Assembly (NCBI GenBank): GCA_024364735.1
Contig: JAGFNQ010001183.1
Coordinates: forward strand, 107,948-171,947
DNA: 64,000 nt
From: Boesenbergia rotunda
Taxonomy: Eukaryota; Streptophyta; Magnoliopsida; Zingiberales; Zingiberaceae
Reading direction: 5' to 3'
Shown here: positions 33,761 to 43,741 of the stretch, in pieces
Position numbering within the stretch: the stretch's first letter is position 1
Layout: each line of letters opens with the position of its first letter
Notes under the pieces: generated by a model
Seen by the model: the letters and a program-made list of their open reading frames with translations, nothing else
Databases searched by the model: none
What the model was told of the DNA's origin: nothing
Translations under genes and position numbers: made by a program

Positions 33761-36685
33761 ATGATTGCAAAGTTCGGTATGGGTCAAAAAAGATCAGCTT
33801 CAAAGAAAGTAACTCCCACCAAATCTAGGAAACAGCAAGTCTCTGGGGGAAGTCATGAGAAAAAACAGCTGCCAAAACGAAAAATCAAATTGCCTACCCA
33901 GTATTCAAGTTTTGCCAACAGAGGTCGAAGCAAACGAATAAACTGGAAAAGTAGCCTATCCCATTTCAAAAATTTTATTGATTCTGTTCCACCCACACCT
34001 GCACAAGAACAGTTGTTTCGAGACACACCCTTTTCTTGGGTCCTCGACATTCCTACTAGTTCTTGTGTAAGACCCCAAGTTCAGAACATGTTTGATAATT
34101 GGGATGAAGAAGAACAGAGCTTTGTAATCCATGGGAAAAAACTCAATTTCACAAAGGTTGATATATCACTTATTCTAGGGCTACCTAACCATGGAGAGAT
34201 AGTCCAACTTGATTTAAATGAGGCCTCCACGCCACTGTACAAGGAGTATTTTGAAGATTCCAGTTGTTCTGCCCGACATTTGGAGAAACTGCTAATAAAG
34301 TCTACATCCAATGACAAGCTGTACTGTCAGTTGTATATACTCTATTTTTTCAGTACAGTGCTATTTTGTGGTACTAGCAGCATACTTGTCATTCCTGCCG
34401 TGTCACTTATTGATTGTGTAGATGATTTTGACAATCTACGAAACTATAATTGGTGCAATGCTGTGTACAATTTCATGGCTCCTCAGTTGGGAGCCATTGG
34501 AAAGGAGGTGACATTGAGGCATAGAAGACATGTAGGTGATTCAACCCAACCGGCCAAGGCTCCCTTGCTCAAGGGATTTCCAAATATTTTGGCTGTAAGT
34601 TAGAGTTACTTATACCTGCTGATATAATTTGATGATGGATATTATTTACTGATTATAATGATGTTGCAGGTATGGGTTACTGAACATATTAGTATTGCTG
34701 CTCCTGAACATCCTCATAAATTGCCAAGAATACTTCGCTGGACTTGGCCTAAAGCCCACGTTGAGAGTATCAAGAGGATGATAGACCGTGTGGCCACAGA
34801 TTCAATTATTGTTGATTTAATTCCGTTTGATATAGAGCATGATTTGGTACCTGACTACTATCCTCCAACTCAACCACTTGAGGTACACTCTGAGGAATTA
34901 CAGCAGGCACCAGAAGGAAGCCAGGCACCACAAGGAAGGCAACAGGCCTTACAAACGGAAGCCTGCAATATATGTATACAAAAACAAGAACAAATTGAGA
35001 CCTTACAGCACGATTTAAATATAGCACTTAAAAGTTTGGAGGAAGCCACAAGTGAGACAGCAACAGCCATCAGTGCCAAGGATCAAATTATTGCTCAGAA
35101 AGAAACAATAATTGCAGAGAAGGAGTCGCAACTGAAACAAAAGGATGACATCATTGTTGAAAAGGATATAATAATTGGTGACAAAGTTTCGCAGCTTAAA
35201 GTACAAGAGGAGCTTAATGAAAAAAGACTAGCTGCAAGAGAGAAGATCATACTTCAGTCTAACCAAAGAATCAAGACGCTGTATGAACAATTGCAAAGCA
35301 AAGGGTCAGATGAAGGTGAGCCACTTGCCAAAAAATTAAAAATAACTCAGGTCAGACAAGACTACCAGCCCAAAGGCAAGGGCAAACAAGTTGTTCAGGA
35401 TGAGGATGAGGATGAGGATGAAGATAAAGATGATGATGAAGATGACGCGGCTCCTGCCCCATCAATCTCAGATACTACAACGCAAACAAATAAATCTGAG
35501 ACCTCCACCCAAACAAACATATCTGAACATCACGCAGCTAAAGCTAAAGAATTTCAAAAGGTCAAAAGCAAAATCTTGAGGAATTCCAGGGCAATTTTTA
35601 AGAAGAAGCCTAAAGATGCAGAGATTGCTGAAACATTATTAAAGCTTAGTAAATTAAAGTGAGTTAGTTGCTATTGCATTTGGAAAAATATTGTAAAACA
35701 ATGATGATTATTGACATTCATTAATAAAATTGAATCTTCAAGAATTTCATTAAGTTGCTTATCTTATTTGCATGTAGGTATGAGTTCAATCCAGTATGGT
35801 CCAATGGGACCTTTACATTAGATATGCTATCTTTTTTGACAATATTTGATTGGAATGACTACACCACCGGGGATTGCATCAATGCATACTGGACTATTCT
35901 TGGAAATGAAGCAAAAGCGTGTAACTCACCATACCAGCCCTCCATATTGTGTGGGGTGGGGTTTGATGTAAGTTAATTAGCTACTAAATCATTATTATTT
36001 TTTTCTATGATTTAGTCCACTGACACTTACTTTTTAATAACCATAGGATCTTTTTGAGGCGATTCACGCTCAGGCTTTTGAACAAACTATTGCTACTGAT
36101 ACGGATAAGCCGATTAGATATATCATCTGTCCTCTAAATAATGCAGACGATCATTGGCATCTAATGGTTATTGACCTCGTGGAAGGTTGTATCCATCATT
36201 ATAATTCTCTCGGCGCCACAGAAGGGTACACTGCCAAATTTGAAAAAACTGTAAGTTTTCTACTTCATAGATATACCTCAACAAAAAGGTTCATACCAAT
36301 ATAATTGTTACTAATGTCATATCTGTGTAGGTGGCGTTTTTCAAAAATTTGACTGGTCTTATTACAAGACATGGAATAAAGGATTGCCTTCCATATCTGG
36401 GACAGAGTTTACTAAAATTGTTGTACAAGGACCCACCCAAACCAGATCGTAAGAGGATGTTTATTTTTGTTAAAAATAACAATGCATTTCATAGTTGGTT
36501 TTATAAGATGACAACAATGTCAATATTGGTTTTTCAGGTCGGATTGTGCATTTTTCATGATGCGGTATGCAGAAAGTCTAGTTTTTCAAGGATCTATAGA
36601 TTTTAGCCAAAAGGAAATGAAAAATTATCGATTTCAGGTGGGCTATAAAATAATGAGAGACAAGTGCTGGAAGCTAAATCTGTAA
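33761..36685 (+). CDS. Ulp1-type cysteine protease gene B of the MULE, apparently intact
   Basis: Six exons keep frame: 33761-34594, 34670-35658, 35778-35967, 36047-36250, 36331-36458 and 36538-36685, for about 830 residues. The donor after 36458 (AT/GTTTAT) is weak but preserves frame; the stronger GTAAGA donor at 36449 would not. The start could also be the ATG at 33779. The order is a basic N-terminus (SKKVTPTKSRKQ), then a conserved block with FTKVDISLILGLPNHG and LIDCVDDFDNLRNYNW. A long coiled coil follows (exon 2, repeated IIAEKESQLKQKD-like heptads), then an acidic run (35400-35445) and the C48 Ulp1 fold. Catalytic candidates are His in DDHWHLMVID, Asn in YNSLG and Cys in SDCAFFMMRY. 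No nonsense codon was seen. Ulp1 enzymes cleave SUMO or SUMO-like peptides; its real substrate is unknown. It is paralogous to gene A. Confidence 0.8.
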
Positions 36686-37664
36686 CTAGAGTTTTTGTTC
36701 ATACTATGCATATGTAATTGTCAGCACAAACATTGTATTTGTAATTATACAATCCATGTACTCCTTCTCAAATCAATGAAACTTTGCTTCGGATCATTGT
36801 TTTTGTCTCATATATGATCTGTAATCTGTAATTGTTGTCGAACGATCAGTAATATTGAACCTTGTTTTTGCTAGAATCATTTGAATTGAGGACCACATTG
36901 GGCCTGAAACAAAAGCATTTTAGGAAACCCAGTCAGGGCCTGAAACAAAATGATTTCAGTTGTATAATGTAAGTTTAATGACAAACAATATATGTTTGTA
37001 GTTATAATGTATGTAAACCATTTTGATACTCCAATGGAGCATTGCTTTCGATCCTTGTTATTGTGTAAAACTGTAATCTATATCTGTCCTCTTGTCGATA
37101 CTATAAGCAATATTGNNNNNNNNNNNNNNNNNNNNNNNNNNNNNNNNNNNNNNNNNNNNNNNNNNNNNNNNNNNNNNNNNNNNNNNNNNNNNNNNNNNNN
37201 NNNNNNNNNNNNNNNNNNNNNNNNNNNNNNNNNNNNNNNNNNNNNNNNNNNNNNNNNNNNNTTTGGTCTCCAAACAAACATAGTCCTAATGATTATCAAT
37301 TACGTGTTAATACAGTATCAGTTGGCACAGAACAATGATTCAACAAAGCAAACAAACAAACAAAGGGTCTCAAATGACATATATTCACAAACCATAGGAC
37401 TTCAGGACTTCAAGACCAGAAATTACATTTTGGTGGGTTTCAAAATCCGAAAACTTCACAACTGCTCAATTCTGCTTACATCACTTTACACAAGAAGAAA
37501 TGTATCATAATATTGAAATACTTCTTCAAGTCACAACATTAACAACAACTAGTTTTTTGACAATACTATAGCTGTAAAATATACAAAATCTTTACATTCA
37601 GTTATCCTCCATACAAAATATACACTTCACTCAGAATATTGGGTCACTACATATACCAATTAAC
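36686..37664. other. Spacer between Ulp1 gene B and the transposase gene, with a sequence gap
   Basis: It contains the probable 3' end of gene B and diverged GGGCCTGAA words at 36895-36960. A degenerate direct repeat of about 110 bases also occurs: the phrase ATCATTGTTTTTGTCTCATA...CTGTAATCTGTAATTG near 36797 is echoed near 37052. Positions 37116-37261 are undetermined bases (N). The gap falls in the second repeat copy, so the true length here is unknown. Confidence 0.6.
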
Positions 37665-39765
37665 TCAAGACCTTGGGGCTGGCGGCATTCTACATGTCCT
37701 TTTATTATGACCAAGTTGTTTGCACCGGCTGCATTTTAGTTTGACCTTGCCATTGTGTCTGGACTCTATCCGTGCCTTCTTTCGTTCTACCAGGCTGCAC
37801 AAGGCTACGGGGACATAGAACTGTAATGTCGTTTACTCCAGTAGGCCAAAACTGCTTGCTTCTACAAGGGAAAATATGATCCATGTAAACCCACTTCCAA
37901 GTTTCAGAATAAAAAAATGCTCACAATAAGGAAGTGTATCCATATTCCTGTAAATGATTACGGCAATAGCATGTGAGCAAGGAAGTCCTGAATTTTGAAA
38001 CTCCCCACATTGACAAACCTTTTTTTCCAAATCAACAATGTATGAAGTGCCCCATGTTCTACTTCCATTTCTGATTGAGAGTAAGGGTGAAACCTTATAA
38101 GCTCTTGCTTTCTCTCTCCTTGAATCCATTTCTTTTGTAGCATTAGGTGTCAAAGCAAGCTGCCATTTGGAGACTTGCTCTCTACGGTTATAGAACCATT
38201 GAGCAACTTTTCTTCTTGTATTATCAATTAATCTGTTTATGGGAAGCTCACGTGTAGACTTGAACAAAGCATTTAAGCTCTCCACACAATTCGTGGTAAG
38301 CATTTTGTACCTTCTCCCTGTAAAGTGTGCATTTGCCCACCTTTTAGGGTCAATGTTGTGAAGCCACTTATGGGCAACTGGATGTTTTTCAAGCATTGTC
38401 TGCATTATCATATCATATTGGAGTGTTGTGTTGGCTCGTGCTGCTGCCCAAAACAAACCTACAGCAGCTCTACTCCCAGTATCAGTTACCAAATTACAAC
38501 ACATGTGGTGGCAACAAAAGGCATGATGCGCGTTTGGGTAGACTTTTCTAACTGCTGATATAATGCCCCGATGTCTATCTGATACTATGGTGATTGAGTG
38601 ATCATCGACACCGAAGAACCTCTTTGTATGCTCCAAAAACCACTCCCATGCAGACCCACATTCAACTTCAGCTATTGCGAAGACAACTGGAAGAACATTG
38701 TCATTACCATCAATCGTCGTTGCAATCAACATTACTCCCGGAAACTTTCCTCTTAGGTGTGTGGCATCAATTCCGATAAGTCTACGCAAATAAGACCTGA
38801 AAACCCTTCGGCAAGTACCAAAACCCCAAAAACACCGCTGGAACTGATTGTCACCATTCCTGCATAGTGCCACATACGTTTCAGGATCTCTAGCTCTTAA
38901 CTCACGCAGATATTGTGGAAGATCTCTATAAGCCTCATCATAATCTCCAACAACCTTTTTCAATGATTTCTCCCTAGCTATGTATGCTTTTCTGTATGAT
39001 ATGGTCACTCCAAATCTAGCTTTAATATCTGATATAATCATACTTGGTTTGTATTGTTCATTATGAAGAAATTGCTCTTCAACAAAAGAAACAACAAATG
39101 ATGAAGAGCATGCATGATGATCAGCACTTTCCCTAACAGTTCCGCATTGGTGCTCCTTTATATATTTTGTAACAGTGAACTCTACTTCCCCCCTTGCTAC
39201 TACTCTCCATGTACATGGTTGGTTGAAGCACACTGCTTTAACTCTATTTTTTCGGGTGTCAACTGGGTTATATCTCATATGCTTAATCATGGCATGTTTG
39301 ACAAGTGCATTCTTGAATTCTTCTCTAGATGGGAATATCTGCCCAACAAAAAATTCATGCCCATCTCTTGCCTCTAACTCTCCAATTGGCCCAGCAAGCA
39401 ATCGAGAATTTAAAATATAAGGATCTTCAGCTAATGGAAACTCCTCCTCTAAGTCACTGTACTCATCTGGGGGGAAATCATATTCCTCAATCTGCATATC
39501 ATCGGCTTGGAATTCTAGTACACTTGTAATGGGTTCTAATTCATTTGCATTCCGGATTTCAATTCCTTCCTCCCCACTCCAAGTTGCCTCAAAGAATTCA
39601 ACAACTCTTGAAGAAGAATTCAAACCCTCACCTTCTATATTAGTTGCTTCTTCATTTAGATCAATTGCCAAATTCCTTGTAATTTCTGATCCATTCCCCG
39701 TGACAGCATTATCATCAAGAGTATTCCATATTTCGGAGATAATTTCGTCAACATCATTATCATCC
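37665..39765 (-). CDS. MURA-type Mutator transposase, C-terminus disrupted or spliced
   Basis: The main exon reads from 39765, where TTTTTCAG marks a splice acceptor, so at least one upstream exon is missing from this model. An acidic N-terminal region is followed by a MuDR-type domain with FKNALVKHAMIKHMRYN. A helix-turn-helix-like part and the MULE catalytic domain come next. Catalytic Asp candidates are in GIDATHLRG (about 38750-38776) and TIVSDRHRG (about 38566-38594), with Glu in NCVESLN (about 38275-38297). A SWIM zinc finger follows (CQCGEFQNSGLPCSHAI, about 37965-38020). The open frame stops at 37833, but a CCHC knuckle typical of MURA proteins (CSRCKQLGHNKRTC, about 37694-37738) lies downstream in another frame, ending at 37665. 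Either an intron or at least one frameshift near 37908-37920 separates them. The product would bind the terminal repeats and excise the element. Confidence 0.85.
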
Positions 39766-39879
39766 CTGAAAAATAAATTAAAATTACATTTAGCAAACTT
39801 TGAAAAACATAATCAAGGACCTAGGAAGGCCCAAACCTCTAACCTTGCTGAAAAGCCCGGAAATTTTCCCACTTGAGGC

Positions 39880-40345
39880 TCATCCTCGGCCTGAAATGGA
39901 GGTATTCATGCCCAAACTGGGCCTGAATTGAAGTGATTTCAGGCCCACCCTAGCCCTGCCAATTTTTTATTTCAGGCCCTCCATTGGGCCTGAAATGATT
40001 TATTTCAGGCCCACCGTGGGCCTGAAATCATTTTATTTCAGGCCCACCCCCTTGTGCCTCCCAGGGCCTGAAATCACAGGGCCTGAATTATATTGATTCA
40101 GGCCCTCAAATCCAATGATTTCAGCACCTGTAAGGACCTGAAATCTTTTCATTTCAGGCCCTGGGAGGACCTGAATTTCTTTTTTTCAGGCCCTAGGTGG
40201 ACCTGAATTCATTTTTTTCAGCCCCTACCAATGCCTGAAAACAACATATTTGATTCACTCCTAGGGCCTGAAATCTAATGATATCATGCACTCCTAGGGA
40301 TTTAACTCCTTTAATTTCTGGCCCTTCTAGGGCCTGATATGGTAA
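39880..40345. repeat. GGGCCTGAA hairpin cluster upstream of the transposase gene
   Basis: About ten inverted pairs, more diverged than those near the satellite, for example TTTCAGGCCCACCGTGGGCC at 40002-40021. The cluster lies between the upstream intron of the transposase gene and the right terminal repeat. Confidence 0.8.
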
Positions 40346-40690
40346 TATATCATCCCTAGGTCGAATTCAAGCATTTTTTTATCTTCATTTTAACAAATTT
40401 CACAGAGCCTTATTATGTAATCATATCACCCTTAGACTCCTCCAAACATACAAATTCTAGTAAGAGTTGATAAGTATAAAACCAGGTCTGATACAATATC
40501 AAAGATGACAATCATACGTACATTACTATTTGTATTTGTTACCAATCTGTTGCTTGCTTTTTCTCCTTCAACACCTATCTTCCTCAGCTGCCTTGATCAA
40601 TTGAGTTGTGCAAAGTCGAAATATATACGTACCCTCGTGATGATTCGACTTTTGCAAGTTAGTATTATATATATAGGCTGAGAATATTTC
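40346..40690. other. AT-rich subterminal region of the MULE
   Basis: About 345 bases without a recognised coding frame. It is the likely place for the first exon and promoter of the minus-strand transposase gene, but no start could be assigned. Confidence 0.35.
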
Positions 40691-40896
40691 CACTACCTAG
40701 CCATCCGAACCACATATTCTTATTTTACTGCAAAAGTGGTTCGGATGTCTCGAAAATGGTAATGGAAAAGGTGTATTGTGGCGCCAAGGGTAGAATAGGA
40801 AGTTCACTTAAAGGGCTGCGCCCTTTGGTAAAATAGAAACGATGGGACGCCCTTTGGTAATTTCGTATTGTTACGTACGCCCTTTGGTAAATTGCC
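40691..40896 (-). repeat. Right terminal inverted repeat of the MULE
   Basis: Inverted copy of 25834-26039, ending TTTGGTAAATTGCC. It has the same three CCCTTTGGTAA words as the left end. About 93 percent identity by eye. Confidence 0.88.
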
Positions 40897-40901
40897 GTTT
40901 A

Positions 40902-42251
40902 GGATGCGTTCATCAGCAAAAGGGGCATGCAATCAGAAATCGGAAAACCTCAGGGAAGTAAGGTTTTTCTTGATTCCCTGGTTATGAAACTTACCTTTCC
41001 AAAATTATCCTCCAATATTTACACTTAAGACGAAAATAACCATTACAATTTATTAACTTCCGAAAGTATTATTCTCGATCGACGACCGACAACAGCGGTC
41101 GGCGACCACCGCCGGCGATCGACCACCTCCGGCGACGATCGCCGGCGACCACCTCCGGCGACCACCGTCGGTGGCCGGCGACCACCGCCGGCGATCGACC
41201 ACCTCCGGCGACCACCGCCGGCGATCGACCACCGCCGGCGACGATCATTGGCGACCACCGCCGGCGACGATCGCCGGCGACCACCACCGGCGACGACCGC
41301 CGACGACGATCGCCGGCGACGACGACCGCCGACGGCCGGCGACCACCGCCGGCGATGATTGCCGACGACGACCGCCGACGACGATCGCCGGCGGCCGGCG
41401 ACCACCGCCGGCTACGATCGTCGTCGACCACCGCCGGCCACGATCGCCGGCGACCACCGCCGGCAACGATCGTCGTCGACCACCGCCGGCCACGATCGCC
41501 GGCGACCATCGCCGGCCACGATCATCGTCGACCACCGCCGGCCACGATCACCGGCGACCACCGTCGGCGACGATCGCCGACGACCACCTCCGGCCACGAT
41601 CATCATCGACCACCGCCGGCCACGATCGCCGGCGTCCACCGTCGGCGACGATCGCCGGCGACCACCGCCGGCCACGATTGTCGCCGGCCGTCGCCGGCGA
41701 CGATCGCCGGCGACCACCGCCGGCGACGATCACCGGCGGTGGCGACGATCGTCAGCGACGATCGCCGGCGACCACCGCCGGCGACGATCACCGGCGGTGG
41801 CGACGATCGTCGGCGACGATCGCCGACGACCACCGCCGGCTACGACGATCGCCGGCGACCACCGCCGGTGACGACGATCGCCGAAGGACGGCGACCACCG
41901 CCGCTCGCCGGCGGCGTTGCCGGTCGGCGCCGATCGTGGCCGGTCGGCGCCGATTGTGGCCGGTCGGCCATCGGTGTTGGACACCGATTGCCTACGTGGA
42001 CACCGATGATCGACGTCGACACCCTTAAGTCTAAACAAATAAAATTATCTAAACAAATTATAAAGGGTAATATGGTAAAATATTATATTAAGTTATAGAC
42101 TATTACCTTCAAACAAACAAGATTTTATTTGATTACCTAAAGTGAACCAAACAACTTCAGGTTATGTTTTATTCCCCATAACCTTGGTTATGTGATTACT
42201 TGGTAATAACATAATCGAGGTTATATATGATAACTTGAACCAAACGTACCC
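40902..42251. mobile_element. PIF/Tourist-like MITE carrying a GC-rich minisatellite
   Basis: Candidate ends are GGATGCGTTCATC on the left and, on the opposite strand, GGGTACGTTTGGTTCAA on the right. TTA is found on both sides (40899-40901 and 42252-42254). The outer parts (40902-41080 and 42020-42251) are AT-rich with GGTTATG words typical of such MITEs. The middle is a minisatellite of about 0.9 kb. The terminal repeats are weak, so the outline is a proposal. Confidence 0.55.
41085..41990. repeat. GC-rich minisatellite of GCCGGCGACCACC-type units
   Basis: Roughly 900 bases composed of 12-13-base words such as CGCCGGCGACCAC and CGCCGGCGACGAT in irregular order. The composition leaves most frames open on both strands, giving Arg/Ala-rich false proteins. 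A pure CG-spaced sequence like this is likely to be heavily methylated. Confidence 0.9.
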
Positions 42252-42254
42252 TTA

Positions 42255-43741
42255 AGGATTTTCATTTTAATGGTTGCACTGAATGCCTATATTAATGAAG
42301 GGGACTAATCATCAACAAACGCAACCACTACAACATTAGTACAAAGATGGAATTTAATTACGTCTCCGATCCCTTTCCTAGTCTCTCTCTTCTTTTGTTT
42401 TCCTCCTATATAGAATTACCAAAGCTGATACATGGTCACTGTCAAGCTAACTGAACAAGTGTATGAGGAGAGGAAACCTAAGCGGAATATGTAATAATTA
42501 AGGCTCCTAAGAAAAAGTGATGAGAGTTAACTATGCTTGTTTGTCCATGTGAATTCACTCAATTGCCCAATCATTCTAATGTTATCTAAAAAGCTGGTGC
42601 CTTGCTTTCCCTTTGACAAACTTAAATCAAGAGCCCATCATTCTTCTCAAATCATACCCTCCTTTTATCTACTTTTCCTCTCTGAGGACAAAGCTCGAAC
42701 CATTAATGTAATATTACATCTAAAAAGCTACACCCGAACCAGCCCACAAATTAAAGGAATCTTCTCCACAGAACTCAAGGAGTTGTGGCGTGCCACTGTT
42801 GGTGTGATAATATACTGTATTTTTTATATATATATCACAGCCAATCATTTCTCACAATGTGATTATTTCTAAGATGATCGATTCGGTGTTAAGGAAATTT
42901 TCTGTTAGTCATCTAACGGTAAATCGTGAAAGGGTCATGATGCTGTGTCGACAGCCGACTTGGATAGTCTTTAGAGCCTTTCTAACGCAAATCGAATAGT
43001 TTACTCGTGAAGATAAATTCATGGATTTTTTTCTTCACAAGGTACTTCGGCCCATGATCTTCCATCCGAATTTTTCATTGAGTTCAATACTGATTCATGT
43101 CCTATTAGAAGATCGAACGAAGGCGCTATGAAGTATCCGCTGCGCCTTAATATACCTTTTTGGTTTTACCACTGGTAGACAGTAAATACAGAGAAAGAAT
43201 TCCTGGATAAATGCGCAGGAGAAGGGCAAAAGAAAAAACAAATGGAGGAAAAGACAGCAAGTGCGACGTCAGAGTTGGTTCTGTACATTGTGGGTATGTA
43301 TTGAATGGTGGAGGATTGCAACATTCACTTGCTTCCCTCATCCACTTCTGTCCCTCTCTAAATCTCTCTCTTTCTCTCTGTCTTCCCCAGCAACACTGCT
43401 TTTCTTGATCATTTCAACGGTTCAACCTTTAGCTGTTTGTCCATCTGAATTGCTGAATTTTGGAGGTGTTTTGGTCTCTGATATCAGTTAGCTTTTGGTA
43501 GTATTCTCAGGATTTTTATTCTTAATTTCTGGGCCTTTTCAACGGGTTCAATATATATACACACATATAACAATTAGGCTTGCAGTGAAAAAAAAAAATT
43601 GTTTTGTTTCAAGGTTTGGATCGTATTGCGGATGCATGTGATCAGTAGATCTGCATGCTTACTGGATTCTAGTGCTAGCTATCTACTCTTTTGATTCTTT
43701 ACAAGCTGATATAATTCAAGAAAATTGACAGTTGTGAGAAG
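42255..43741 (+). promoter_or_regulatory. Upstream region of the IDD gene
   Basis: About 1.5 kb without a conserved protein. A pyrimidine-rich stretch CTCTCTAAATCTCTCTCTTTCTCTCTG (around 43354-43380) and CT-rich sequence up to 43400 suit a plant 5' leader; the leader may contain an intron. The (AC/AT)n sequence at 43551-43568 is simple repeat. The transcription start cannot be fixed. Confidence 0.4.

Larger units (their letters stand above)
25834..40896. mobile_element. 15-kb Mutator-like element with two Ulp1-type genes and a MURA-type transposase
   Basis: The two ends are inverted copies of about 205 bases with roughly 15 mismatches by eye. Inside are two diverged Ulp1-type protease genes on the plus strand, a MURA-type transposase gene on the minus strand, a 158-bp satellite array and many palindromic GGGCCTGAA hairpins. 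Long terminal inverted repeats with MURA define a Mutator-like element; those with Ulp1-type proteases are known as Kaonashi (KI) MULEs. Having two Ulp1 paralogues and a large satellite load makes it unusually long. A 9-bp target duplication was not recognised. A MITE has inserted within six bases of the right end. Confidence 0.85.

Noticed and set aside
26296..36685. Ulp1-type genes as host SUMO proteases
   Set aside because: Both lie between the MULE terminal repeats, share a transposon-type N-terminal region, and have a DCA rather than DCG active-site context; an element gene is the better reading.
37058..37510. Open frames running through the undetermined bases
   Set aside because: They are open only because N bases give no stop codons.
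41043..42098. Several long Arg/Ala-rich open frames on both strands
   Set aside because: All arise from the GC-rich minisatellite, which leaves most frames open; there is no conserved domain or splice structure.
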